Source: CAUPWF01 sp036656795
GTDB lineage: Bacteria; Bacillota; Clostridia; Lachnospirales; Lachnospiraceae
Direction: 5' to 3'
Length of the DNA: 39,092 nt
Assembly (NCBI GenBank): GCA_036656795.1
Contig: JAVXHR010000016.1
Coordinates: 1-39,092, forward strand
The position numbers and the translations under genes were made by a program. Numbering within the stretch: the stretch's first letter is position 1; every line of letters starts with the position of its first letter. The notes beneath the pieces were generated by a model. It made no database searches and was not told the origin of the DNA. It saw only the letters and a list, made by a program, of their open reading frames with translations. Shown here piece by piece: positions 15,357-25,600 of the stretch.

Positions 15357-16466
15357 ATGAAAATTATATGTAACAAGTCTAATTTAGCAAAAGGAGTATC
15401 TATTGTTTCTAAAGCAGTTCCCTCTAAGACAACAATGCCAATATTAGAATGTATTTTAATTGATGCAACAACAGATATTATCAAATTAACAGCTAATGAT
15501 ATGGAATTAGGAATTGAAACCATTATAGAAGGTGATATTTGCGAAAAGGGATTGATTGCTCTTGATGCAAAATTGTTTTCTGAAATAGTAAGAAAGCTTC
15601 CTGATAATGAAATTGTAATTAAAACAACTGATAATCTTCAAGCAACTATTACATGTGAAAAATCAAAATTTAATTTATCAGCCAAATCAGGAGAAGATTT
15701 TTCATATCTTCCATATATTGAAAAAGAGGATTCTATTGTTGTATCTCAGTTTACACTAAAAGAAGTAATTAGGCAGACTATATTTTCTATTGCTGATAAT
15801 GATAGTAATAAATTGATGACAGGAGAATTGTTTGAAGTATCTGATAATTTATTGAAAGTAATATCATTAGATGGACATAGAATTTCAATTAGAAAAATAG
15901 AATTGAAAAATTCATATCCTAATAAAAAAGTAGTAGTTCCTGGAAAAACATTAATGGAGATAAGCAAAATTTTATCAGGTGAAGCAGATAAAGATGTATC
16001 TATTTATTTTACATCAAATCACATTGTGTTTGAATTTGATCAAACAGTAGTGATATCAAGACTTATAGAAGGAGAATATTTTAGAATTGATCAGATGTTA
16101 TCAAGTGATTATGAAACAAAAGTTATAATTAATAAAAAGGAACTATTAAATTGTATAGATAGAGCAACTCTTCTTGTAAAAGAAGGAGATAAAAAGCCTA
16201 TTATTATTAATATGCTAGATGAATCTATGGAGTTAAAGATACAATCTCAGGTTGGATCTATGGATGAAGAAATATTAATTACAAAAGAAGGAAAAGATCT
16301 TTTAATTGGATTTAATCCTAAGTTTTTAATAGATGCACTTCGTGTTATAGATGATGAAGAAATTAATATGTATCTTATGAATGCAAAAGCCCCTTGTTTT
16401 ATACGTGATGCTAAAGAAAGCTATGTTTATTTGATATTGCCGGTTAACTTTAATGGAATTGGATAA
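15357..16466 (+). CDS. dnaN: DNA polymerase III beta subunit (sliding clamp)
   Basis: 369 aa, the usual clamp length, made of three repeated domains of about 120 residues; the homodimer ring holds the replicase on DNA. Recognisable blocks are VSKAVPSKTTMPILECILIDA near the start, FSIADNDSNKLMTGELFEV in domain 2 (where many homologues have ATSxDExRPVLxGV) and the C-terminal LILPVNFNG. A ribosome binding site AAGGAG lies 11 bases before the ATG, within a stretch that also contains a TTATACACA DnaA-type box. It is the first gene after the unwinding region and probably leads the dnaN-S4-recF-gyrB-gyrA run. Confidence 0.97.
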   Translation: MKIICNKSNLAKGVSIVSKAVPSKTTMPILECILIDATTDIIKLTANDMELGIETIIEGDICEKGLIALDAKLFSEIVRKLPDNEIVIKTTDNLQATITCEKSKFNLSAKSGEDFSYLPYIEKEDSIVVSQFTLKEVIRQTIFSIADNDSNKLMTGELFEVSDNLLKVISLDGHRISIRKIELKNSYPNKKVVVPGKTLMEISKILSGEADKDVSIYFTSNHIVFEFDQTVVISRLIEGEYFRIDQMLSSDYETKVIINKKELLNCIDRATLLVKEGDKKPIIINMLDESMELKIQSQVGSMDEEILITKEGKDLLIGFNPKFLIDALRVIDDEEINMYLMNAKAPCFIRDAKESYVYLILPVNFNGIG

Positions 16467-16514
16467 TTTTAAGAAAAGTATCAATTAAAAAAATGAGAAT
16501 GGACGGGAGCAATT

Positions 16515-16724
16515 ATGGAAGTTATAAAATTAAGAGAAGAATATATTAAACTTGGACAGTCTTTAAAAGCAGCAGGGCTTGTTGATTCAGGTATTATGGC
16601 AAAATTAGTAATTAAAGATGAAAAAGTAAAAGTAAATGGTATAATAGAAACGCAACGTGGTAAAAAGTTACGCGTAGGTGATATTGTTTCTTTTAATGGA
16701 GAAGAAGTAAAAATTGAAAATTAA
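16515..16724 (+). CDS. S4-domain RNA-binding protein (YaaA/RlbA type)
   Basis: 69 aa, one S4 RNA-binding domain: YIKLGQSLKAAGLVDSGIMAKLVIKD then EKVKVNGIIETQRGKKLRVGDIVSFNGE, the classic helix-loop-strand pattern. It occupies the conserved slot between dnaN and recF (yaaA in Bacillus, thought to act in ribosome assembly). Its last 11 bases overlap the TTG start of recF, so recF translation is probably coupled to it. GGGAG lies before the ATG. Confidence 0.93.
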   Translation: MEVIKLREEYIKLGQSLKAAGLVDSGIMAKLVIKDEKVKVNGIIETQRGKKLRVGDIVSFNGEEVKIEN

Positions 16725-17799
16725 ATCTTTAAAGTTAAAAAATTTTAGAAATTATAATTTACTAAGTCTCACGTTTGATGATAAAACAAATATATTTTAT
16801 GGTGATAATGCACAAGGAAAAACAAATATATTAGAAGCTATTTATTTGTCCGGTACTACCAAGTCTCATAGGGGAACAAGAGATCGTGATATTATTAAAT
16901 TTGAATCTAATGAATCACATATTGAAACTATAATTGAAAAAAATGGTATAGAATTTAAAATTGATATGCATTTAAAAAAAAATAGTCCTAAAGGAATTGC
17001 AATTAACAAGATACCAATAAAAAAAGCAAGTGAATTATTTGGTATCGTTCATTTTGTGTTTTTTTCACCAGAGGATTTAAATATTATTAAAAATGGTCCT
17101 TCGGAAAGAAGAAGATTTATAGATTTAGAATTAGCTCAATTAGATAAATCATATCTCAGTAATTTATCTAATTACAATCGAATTATAAATCAAAGAAATA
17201 AGTTATTAAAAGACATATACATAAAAGAAACTTTATATGAAACATTGGATATATGGGATATGCAATTAATTAGTTATGGTAATAAAATTATAAAAAGAAG
17301 AATTGAATTTATTGATGATGTAAATAAAATAATTTCTAATATACATAAAAAATTAACTGGTGGAAAAGAATTATTATTGTTAACATATGAAAAAAGCACA
17401 GGGAATTTAACTTTTGAACAAGCATTACATAAAAATAGAGAACGCGATATGAGGATGAAAAGTACATCGGTAGGACCTCATAGAGATGATATGTGCTTTA
17501 TGGTTGAAGATTTGAATATAGGAAAATTTGGTTCTCAAGGACAACAAAAAACAGCTGCATTGTCGTTAAAACTTTCTGAGATAGAATTAGTTAAAAGTAT
17601 AATTAAAGACACACCTGTGTTATTATTAGATGATGTACTGTCTGAATTAGATAAACATAGGCAAAACTATTTATTAGATAGTATACATGATATACAGACT
17701 TTGATTACGTGTACAGGATTAGATGAGTTTGTGAATCATCGTTTTTCTATAAATAAAGTATTTCATGTCCAGAGTGGACAAGTAGCAAAAGAGAATTAG
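16714..17799 (+). CDS. recF: DNA replication and repair protein RecF
   Basis: 361 aa, SMC-like ATPase that helps load RecA at single-strand gaps via RecR/RecO. Walker A is YGDNAQGKTNILEAIY (about 30-45). The ABC signature is GSQGQQKTAALSLKLSE and Walker B is VLLLDDVLSELD. The gene starts with TTG, giving MKIKSLKLKNFRNYNLL, which matches the family's N-terminus. No ATG alternative keeps that block, and GGAG lies 12 bases upstream inside the S4 gene. The uncommon start and the overlap suggest deliberately low, coupled expression. Confidence 0.96.
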   Translation: MKIKSLKLKNFRNYNLLSLTFDDKTNIFYGDNAQGKTNILEAIYLSGTTKSHRGTRDRDIIKFESNESHIETIIEKNGIEFKIDMHLKKNSPKGIAINKIPIKKASELFGIVHFVFFSPEDLNIIKNGPSERRRFIDLELAQLDKSYLSNLSNYNRIINQRNKLLKDIYIKETLYETLDIWDMQLISYGNKIIKRRIEFIDDVNKIISNIHKKLTGGKELLLLTYEKSTGNLTFEQALHKNRERDMRMKSTSVGPHRDDMCFMVEDLNIGKFGSQGQQKTAALSLKLSEIELVKSIIKDTPVLLLDDVLSELDKHRQNYLLDSIHDIQTLITCTGLDEFVNHRFSINKVFHVQSGQVAKEN

Positions 17800-17808
17800 G
17801 AGGATATT

Positions 17809-19725
17809 ATGAGTATGGAATATGGTGCAGATCAAATCCAGATATTAGAGGGATTAGAAGCAGTAAGGAAAAGACCGGGTATGTATATAGGAACAACTTC
17901 TTCGCGGGGTCTTCATCACCTAGTATATGAAATTGTTGATAATGCTGTAGATGAGGCTTTAGCTGGATATTGTGATTTGATTAAAATATTTATTAATAAA
18001 GATAATTCTATTACTGTTATTGATAATGGTCGTGGTATACCTGTAGGAATTAATCATAAGGCTGGTTTGTCGGCGGTAGAAGTTGTTTTTACAGTACTTC
18101 ACGCAGGTGGTAAATTTGGTGGTGGTGGATACAAAGTATCAGGTGGTCTCCATGGAGTAGGTGCATCAGTTGTAAATGCTCTATCTGAATGGTTGGAAGT
18201 AGAGATATATAGTGAGGGAAAAGTTTATAAACAACGTTATGAACGTGGAAAAGTTGATAAAAAATTATCTATTATTGGAGAATGTGAATTAGAGAAAACA
18301 GGTACAAAAGTCACTTTTTTACCTGATAAAACTATTTTTGAAGAAACAATATATGATTATGATGTATTAAAACAGCGATTTCGTGAAATGGCTTTTTTAA
18401 CTAAAAATCTTAAAATAGTTATTAGAGATGATCGACCGGAAGAACCAATTGAAAAAGAATTTCATTACGAAGGTGGAATTAAAGAATTTGTTGCATATTT
18501 AAATAAAAGCAAAACTCCATTGTATGATCAGATTATCTATTGTGAGGGTACAAAAGATAAAGTATATGTAGAGGTAGCAATGCAACATAATGATTCTTAT
18601 AATGATAATACGTATGGATTTGTAAATAATATTACAACCCCTGAAGGTGGCACACATGTCGTTGGATTTAGAAATGCACTTACAAAGACATTTAATGATT
18701 ATGCAAGGAAAAATAAATTATTAAAGGATAGTGAACCCAATCTTTCAGGCGAAGATATACGTGAAGGATTAACTACAATCATAAGTGTAAAGATAGAAGA
18801 TCCACAGTTTGAAGGACAGACAAAACAAAAATTGGGAAATAGTGAAGCAAGGGGAGCTGTTGATAGTATTGTCAGTAATCAATTAGAGATATTTTTAGAA
18901 CAGAATCCGAATGTTGCAAAGATGACAGTTGAAAAATCTGTTATGGCTCAAAGGGCAAGAGAAGCAGCGAGAAAGGCAAGAGATCTTACAAGAAGAAAAT
19001 CAGCACTTGAAAGTATGTCTCTTCCAGGTAAATTATCAGATTGCTCTGATAAAGATCCTGCAAATTGTGAGATATATATTGTCGAAGGGGATTCTGCAGG
19101 TGGTTCTGCCAAAACTGCAAGAGATAGATCAACCCAGGCTATTTTACCACTTCGTGGTAAAATATTAAACGTAGAAAAAGCAAGACTTGATAAGATATAT
19201 GCCAATGCGGAGATAAAGGCTATGATAACTGCATTTGGTACGGGAATACATGATGATTATGATGTTACGAAACTTCGGTACCATAAGATTATAATTATGA
19301 CAGATGCCGATGTAGATGGTGCACATATTAGTACGTTATTATTAACATTTTTCTATCGTTTTATGCCGGATCTTATTAAAGATGGATATGTATATCTTGC
19401 ACAACCACCTCTTTATAAAGTTGAAAAAGGTAAAAAAGAATGGTATGCATATAGTGATGAAGAACTAGACAATATCTTGAAAGATATTGGACGTGATGGA
19501 AATAATAAGATTCAACGTTATAAAGGTCTCGGAGAGATGGATGCACAACAATTATGGGAAACAACTATGGCACCGGAACATCGAATACTTCTTCGTGTAA
19601 CAATGGATGAAGAAACATCTTCAGAACTGGATCTTACATTTACAACATTAATGGGTGATAAAGTTGATCCAAGACGTGAATTTATAGTAGAAAATGCGAA
19701 GTATGTCCAAAATCTGGATGTCTAA
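17809..19725 (+). CDS. gyrB: DNA gyrase subunit B
   Basis: 638 aa, the usual length for Gram-positive GyrB. The GHKL ATPase domain shows RKRPGMYIGTT, EIVDNAVDEALAGYCD, DNGRGIPVG and GGLHGVGASVVNALS. The transducer follows. The TOPRIM domain has EGDSAGGSAKTARDR (catalytic Glu) and MTDADVDGAHI (metal-binding Asp pair), then PLRGKILNVEKARLDK, and the C-terminal IQRYKGLGEMDAQQLWETTM. With GyrA it introduces negative supercoils using ATP. AGGAGG lies 5 bases before the ATG; the gap to recF is 9 bases and to gyrA 16 bases, so these are one operon. Confidence 0.98.
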   Translation: MSMEYGADQIQILEGLEAVRKRPGMYIGTTSSRGLHHLVYEIVDNAVDEALAGYCDLIKIFINKDNSITVIDNGRGIPVGINHKAGLSAVEVVFTVLHAGGKFGGGGYKVSGGLHGVGASVVNALSEWLEVEIYSEGKVYKQRYERGKVDKKLSIIGECELEKTGTKVTFLPDKTIFEETIYDYDVLKQRFREMAFLTKNLKIVIRDDRPEEPIEKEFHYEGGIKEFVAYLNKSKTPLYDQIIYCEGTKDKVYVEVAMQHNDSYNDNTYGFVNNITTPEGGTHVVGFRNALTKTFNDYARKNKLLKDSEPNLSGEDIREGLTTIISVKIEDPQFEGQTKQKLGNSEARGAVDSIVSNQLEIFLEQNPNVAKMTVEKSVMAQRAREAARKARDLTRRKSALESMSLPGKLSDCSDKDPANCEIYIVEGDSAGGSAKTARDRSTQAILPLRGKILNVEKARLDKIYANAEIKAMITAFGTGIHDDYDVTKLRYHKIIIMTDADVDGAHISTLLLTFFYRFMPDLIKDGYVYLAQPPLYKVEKGKKEWYAYSDEELDNILKDIGRDGNNKIQRYKGLGEMDAQQLWETTMAPEHRILLRVTMDEETSSELDLTFTTLMGDKVDPRREFIVENAKYVQNLDV

Positions 19726-19741
19726 TAGGAGGAATTAACAA

Positions 19742-22270
19742 ATGCAAGACAATATATTTGATAAAGTCCATGAAGTTGATTTACAAAAAACTATGGAAAA
19801 ATCTTATATTGATTATGCTATGAGCGTTATTGCAGCCCGTGCATTACCAGATGTAAGAGATGGTCTTAAACCGGTACAACGTAGAATTTTATATTCCATG
19901 ATTGAATTAAATAATGGTCCTGATAAGCCACATCGTAAATGTGCACGTATTGTTGGTGATACTATGGGTAAATATCATCCACATGGGGATAGTTCTATCT
20001 ACGGTGCATTAGTAAATATGGCACAAGAATGGTCTACGAGATATCCATTAGTTGATGGACATGGAAATTTTGGATCTGTGGATGGAGATGGTGCGGCTGC
20101 TATGCGTTATACAGAAGCACGCTTAAGTAAGATTTCTACAGAATTAACAGCAGATATTAATAAGGATACAGTTGATTTTGCACCAAACTTTGATGAAACA
20201 GAAAGAGAACCGGTTGTATTACCTGCAAGATTCCCGAATTTATTGGTAAATGGTACTTCTGGAATTGCAGTAGGTATGGCTACAAATATACCACCACATA
20301 ATTTATTGGAAATTATCAATTCGGTAGTTAAAATTATAGATGATCAGATTGAAGAACGTGAAGATACTTCAATTGATGATATTCTTAAGATTGTAAAAGG
20401 ACCGGATTTTCCAACAGGTGCAACAATACTAGGTACTCATGGTATTGAAGAAGCTTATCGTACAGGACGTGGTAAGATTCGTGTAAGAGCAGTAACAAAT
20501 ATTGAACCAATGAATAATGGAAAAAATCGTATTGTTGTAACAGAACTTCCTTATATGGTTAATAAAGCAAGATTGGTTGAAAAGATTGCTGAGTTGGTAC
20601 GAGATAAAAAGATAGATGGTATTACAGACTTGGGAGATCAATCCAGTCGTGAGGGAATGAGAATATGTATAGAACTTCGTCGTGATGTAAATGCCAATGT
20701 CATTTTAAATCAACTTTACAAACATACACAGATGCAAGATACATTTGGTGTAATTATGCTTGCGTTGGTAAATAATGAACCTCGTGTTATGAATATATTA
20801 GACATGTTAAAGCATTATTTAGCACATCAAGAAGAAGTAGTAACAAGAAGAACAAAGTATGAGTTAAACAAAGCAGAAGAACGTGCACATATTTTAGAAG
20901 GATTATTGATTGCACTTGATAATATTGAAGAAGTAATCAAAATCATAAGAGGTTCACAAAATGTTCAAATTGCAAAAATAGAATTAATAGAACGTTTTGG
21001 ATTAACTGAAGTACAAGCCCAAGCAATTGTGGATATGCGACTCCGTGCATTGACTGGTTTAGAACGCGAAAAGTTAGAGAATGAATTTAAAGAATTAATG
21101 GATAAAATTGAAGGATTTAAAGCAATTCTTGCAGACCGTAAACTTTTATTACAAGTAATTCGGGAAGAAATTTTAGTTATTGCAGAAAGATTTGGAGATG
21201 AAAGAAGAACCAGTATCGGATTTGATGAATATGACATTTCCATGGAAGATTTGATTCCGAGAGAAAATGTTGTAATTACAATGACAAAATTAGGATATAT
21301 TAAACGTATGAGTATGGATACCTTTAAAGCACAACATCGTGGTGGAAAAGGAATTAAGGGAATGCAGACCATAGATGAAGATTATGTAGAAGAGTTATTT
21401 ATGACAACAACCCATCATTATATTATGTTCTTTACAAACACAGGGCGTGTATATCGTATGAAGGGGTATGAGATTCCGGAAGCAAGCAGAACGGCAAGGG
21501 GAACTGCAATTATTAATTTACTACAATTAATGCCGGAAGAAAAGATTACAGCAATTATTCCAATTCGAGAGTATGAAGATGGACAATATCTCTTTATGGC
21601 AACTGCAAAAGGGCTTGTAAAGAAAACTCCAATTAAAGATTATGCCAATGTTAGAAAAACAGGACTTGCAGCAATTACACTTCGAGAAGAAGATGAATTG
21701 ATAGAAGTAAAGGCCACAGATAATGAGAAAGATATTATCTTAGTAACAAAATATGGACAATGTATTCGTTTTAATGAAAAAGATGTACGTTCTACTGGAA
21801 GAACATCTATGGGTGTTCGTGGCATGAATCTTGGAGATCGTGACGAAGTAGTTGGAATGCAGATGAATACACAGGGAGAATGTCTTCTTATTGTATCGGA
21901 AAAAGGTATGGGAAAACGTACTGATATGAATGAATTTACAAGACAAAATCGTGGTGGAAAAGGTGTGAAATGCTATAAGATTACTGAAAAAACCGGTAAT
22001 GTTGTTGGTGTGAAAGCCGTGAATGAAGAGAATGAAGTCATGATTATTAATACGGAGGGTATTATCATTCGTATGGAATGTAGTGGAATTTCTAAACTAG
22101 GACGTGTTACTTCCGGAGTAAAATTAATTAATTTAAAGGATAATAATGTTGTGGCAAGTATTGCAAAAGTAAAAGAAACTTCCGCTGAATTAGAATTAGA
22201 AGAAGAAGAGTTGTTAGAAGAACCAGTTGAACAGATATTGGGAGAACCCGAGGAAGTAGAACTTGACTAA
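19742..22270 (+). CDS. gyrA: DNA gyrase subunit A
   Basis: 842 aa. The breakage-reunion domain begins SYIDYAMSVIAARALPDVRDG. The catalytic tyrosine is Tyr123 in AAMRYTEARLSK. The quinolone-determining helix reads HPHGDSSIYGALV, with Ser84 at the E. coli Ser83 position but Gly88 where E. coli has Asp87. The C-terminal beta-pinwheel domain contains the gyrase box HRGGKGIKGM and further RGGKGV/GMGVRGM-like blades, which separates it from ParC. The tail is acidic (LELEEEELLEEPVEQ). The last codons carry the -35 of the ileS promoter. Confidence 0.98.
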   Translation: MQDNIFDKVHEVDLQKTMEKSYIDYAMSVIAARALPDVRDGLKPVQRRILYSMIELNNGPDKPHRKCARIVGDTMGKYHPHGDSSIYGALVNMAQEWSTRYPLVDGHGNFGSVDGDGAAAMRYTEARLSKISTELTADINKDTVDFAPNFDETEREPVVLPARFPNLLVNGTSGIAVGMATNIPPHNLLEIINSVVKIIDDQIEEREDTSIDDILKIVKGPDFPTGATILGTHGIEEAYRTGRGKIRVRAVTNIEPMNNGKNRIVVTELPYMVNKARLVEKIAELVRDKKIDGITDLGDQSSREGMRICIELRRDVNANVILNQLYKHTQMQDTFGVIMLALVNNEPRVMNILDMLKHYLAHQEEVVTRRTKYELNKAEERAHILEGLLIALDNIEEVIKIIRGSQNVQIAKIELIERFGLTEVQAQAIVDMRLRALTGLEREKLENEFKELMDKIEGFKAILADRKLLLQVIREEILVIAERFGDERRTSIGFDEYDISMEDLIPRENVVITMTKLGYIKRMSMDTFKAQHRGGKGIKGMQTIDEDYVEELFMTTTHHYIMFFTNTGRVYRMKGYEIPEASRTARGTAIINLLQLMPEEKITAIIPIREYEDGQYLFMATAKGLVKKTPIKDYANVRKTGLAAITLREEDELIEVKATDNEKDIILVTKYGQCIRFNEKDVRSTGRTSMGVRGMNLGDRDEVVGMQMNTQGECLLIVSEKGMGKRTDMNEFTRQNRGGKGVKCYKITEKTGNVVGVKAVNEENEVMIINTEGIIIRMECSGISKLGRVTSGVKLINLKDNNVVASIAKVKETSAELELEEEELLEEPVEQILGEPEEVELD

Positions 22271-22291
22271 CTAGAAGGTTAGTCATATAAT
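22263..22291 (+). promoter_or_regulatory. ileS promoter inside the gyrA 3' end
   Basis: TTGACT (22263-22268, spanning the last gyrA codons), a 17-base spacer and TATAAT (22286-22291). An inverted repeat, TGACTAAC with GTTAGTCA (22264-22285), fills the spacer exactly and may act as an operator or protect the gyrA mRNA end. Confidence 0.75.
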
Positions 22292-22313
22292 GTAATTTAT
22301 ATATAAATAAAAA

Positions 22314-22544
22314 CAGTGACGAAGACAGTAAGATGTATGTGAAAGCCAAAGCGAATCAGGGGTGGTGAGAGCCTGATGTGAGTAAGGTATGTTTGAATAT
22401 CACTTCCGAGTTGCAGGGCTGAAGAGTATTTGGTAAGCACTGACGGTGTTTCGCCGTTACAGGGAACGCATATGTTAGTATGTTGTATTAGGTGGTTAAA
22501 CGAAGAATGAAATCCCTCGTCCTTTTACAGGACGAGGGATTTTT
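22314..22544 (+). ncRNA. Isoleucine T-box riboswitch leader of ileS
   Basis: The leader shows the T-box order. The stem I base is GTGACGAAGACAGTA. The distal part is CAGGGGTGGTGAGAGCCTG, matching the conserved apical motifs. A specifier ATC (Ile) lies at 22399-22401, followed by ACTTCCGAG. The stem III region is GACGGTGTTTCGCCGT. The T-box/antiterminator stretch contains TGGT at 22493-22496 to pair with the uncharged tRNA ACCA end. The terminator at 22510-22544 ends it. Uncharged tRNA-Ile should favour the antiterminator and switch ileS on. Confidence 0.93.
22510..22544 (+). terminator. T-box-controlled terminator of ileS leader
   Basis: A 13-bp stem (AAATCCCTCGTCC with GGACGAGGGATTT) and a 7-base loop, ending in a T run. 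Its 5' arm can instead pair with the T-box stretch just upstream. Confidence 0.92.
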
Positions 22545-22602
22545 AGATTAATTATGAAATGATGTACGAAAAAATTATCAGTATATGAAGGAGGAAATAT
22601 TT

Positions 22603-25600
22603 ATGTATCAAAAAGTATCCACAGATTTAAAGTTTGTAGATAGAGAAAAGGAAATAGAAAAATTTTGGGAAAAGAATAATATTTTTGAGAAAAGTATGGA
22701 AAATCGTCAAAATGGGGAAAGCTATACTTTTTATGATGGACCACCAACAGCAAATGGAAAACCACATATCGGACATGTTCTAACACGTGTAATTAAAGAT
22801 ATGATTCCAAGATATAGAACAATGAAAGGTTATATGGTACCACGAAAGGCCGGTTGGGATACACATGGATTGCCAGTAGAATTGGAAGTTGAAAAACTAT
22901 TGGGGTTAGACGGAAAAGAACAGATCGAAGAATATGGGTTAGAACCATTCATTTCACACTGTAAGGATAGTGTCTGGAAATATAAAGGTATGTGGGAAGA
23001 ATTTTCTTCAACAGTCGGATTTTGGGCAGATATGGAGAATCCATATGTAACATATGCCAATACTTTTATTGAGTCTGAATGGTGGGCATTAAAACAAATA
23101 TGGGAAAAAGGTCTTCTTTATAAAGGATACAAGATTGTACCATATTGTCCACGTTGTGGAACACCATTATCAAGTCATGAAGTGGCACAAGGATACAAAG
23201 ATGTGAAGGAAAAATCAGCAATTGCAAGATTCAAGGTAAAAGGAGAAGATGCCTATATCTTAGCTTGGACAACCACACCATGGACGTTGCCATCTAATGT
23301 AGCACTCTGTGTAAATCCTCATGAAACTTATGTAAAGGTTAAGAATGATGGATATGTATACTATATGGCAGAAGCGCTTCTCGACCAAGTATTAACCGGA
23401 GAGATAGAGATATTAGAAACTTATGTAGGTACAGATCTTGAATATAAAGAGTATGAACCATTGTTCCCTTTTGTCAAATTAGATAAAAAAGCTTATTATA
23501 TTACCTGTGATACGTATGTTACCCTCACAGACGGAACAGGAATTGTTCATATTGCACCTGCATTTGGTGAAGATGATGCACAGGTTGGACGTAAATATGA
23601 TTTACCATTTTTACAGTTAGTAGATGAAAAAGGTGAAATGACTCAAGAAACACCATGGGCAGGAACATTTTGTAAAAAAGCAGATGAGCTTGTATTAGAT
23701 GATTTAGAAAAAAGAGGATTATTATTTTCAGCTCCTGAATTTGAACATAGTTATCCACATTGTTGGAGATGTGATACTCCGCTTATTTATTATGCCAGAG
23801 AATCTTGGTTTATTAAGATGACTGATGTAAAGGATCAGATGATTCGCAATAATAATACAATTAATTGGATTCCGGAAAGTATCGGAAAAGGACGTTTTGG
23901 AGATTGGTTAGAGAATATTCAAGACTGGAGTATTAGTCGTAATAGATACTGGGGAACACCATTAAATGTGTGGGAATGTGAATGTGGACATATGCATTCT
24001 ATTGGAAGTATTGAAGAGTTAAAGTCGATGTCTAACAATTGTCCAAAGGAAATTGAATTGCACAGACCATTTATTGATGATGTTACAATTACATGTCCAA
24101 AATGTGGAAAAGAGATGCATCGTGTGCCTGAAGTAATTGATTGTTGGTTTGATAGTGGAGCAATGCCATTTGCACAACACCATTATCCATTTGAAAATCA
24201 AGAGTTATTTAAGCAACAATTTCCAGCTGATTTTATCTCAGAGGCAGTAGATCAAACTCGTGGCTGGTTTTATTCATTACTTGCAATTTCAACACTTATC
24301 TTTGATGAAGCACCTTATAAAAATGTAATTGTTCTTGGACATGTGCAAGATGAAAATGGTCAGAAAATGAGTAAATCTAAAGGAAATGCAGTAGATCCAT
24401 TTGATGCACTAAATCAATATGGAGCAGATGCAATTCGTTGGTATTTCTATGTGAATAGTGCGCCATGGTTACCTAATCGTTTTCATGGAAAGGCTGTAGT
24501 TGAGGGACAACGTAAGTTTATGGGAACATTCTGGAACACATATGCATTCTTTGTTCTATACGCAGATATCGATCAATTTGATGCAACTAAATATAAATTG
24601 GAATATGATAAATTACCGGTAATGGATAAATGGTTGTTGTCAAAATTGAATACTCTAGTTCAAACGGTAGATGACAATTTGGAAAACTACCGAATTCCGG
24701 AAAGTGCGAGAGCTTTACAGGAATTTGTAGATGATATGAGTAATTGGTATGTAAGACGTAGTAGAGAACGCTTTTGGGTTAAAGAGATGCCACAAGATAA
24801 GATTAATGCATATATGACACTTTATACAGCACTTGTAACAGTAGCAAAAGTGGCTGCACCAATGATTCCATTTATGACAGAAGATATTTATCAAAATCTT
24901 GTAAAAAGTATTGATACAACTGCACCAGAAAGTATCCATCTGTGCGATTTCCCAGTGGCAGAGGAGAGTATGATTGATAAAGAATTAGAAGACAATATGG
25001 ATAAAGTGTTAAAAATCGTTGTAATGGGACGTGCTTGTAGAAATGTTGCCAATATTAAAAATCGTCAACCAATTGGACAGATGTTCGTAAAGGCAGATTT
25101 TAAATTATCTGAATTTTATAAACAAATAATGAAAGAAGAATTAAATGTCAAAAATATATTATTTACCGAAGATGTTAGAAACTTCACGTCTTATTCATTC
25201 AAACCACAACTAAAGACAGTGGGACCAAAATATGGAAAGTTATTAGGTGGAATTAAAGCAGAATTAGATAAATTAGATGGAAATACTGCAATGGATGAAA
25301 TCAATGAAACCGAACATCTTAAATTAAATATAAATGGACAAGAAGTGATACTTTCCAGAGAAGACTTATTAATTGACACAGCACAGACAGAAGGCTATGT
25401 TTCAGAAAATGATAATGGAATTACGGTAGTACTTGATACCAATTTAAATGAAGCATTAATTGAAGAAGGGTATATACGAGAAATTATCAGTAAAATTCAG
25501 ACGATGAGAAAAGAAGCTGATTTCCAAGTGACAGATAGAATAAAAGTGACTTACGAAGGAAGCGAAAAAGTAGATAATATTTTCACAAATCATAGTGAAG

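Noticed and set aside
20965..21372. A 135-codon minus-strand frame inside gyrA
   Set aside because: Antisense shadow of conserved gyrA codons, with serine/isoleucine-rich composition and no supporting signals.
23751..23759. Perfect DnaA box TTATCCACA inside ileS
   Set aside because: Single site within conserved coding sequence and no cluster nearby; expected by chance in AT-rich DNA. Near matches at 5495 and 22615 are treated the same way.
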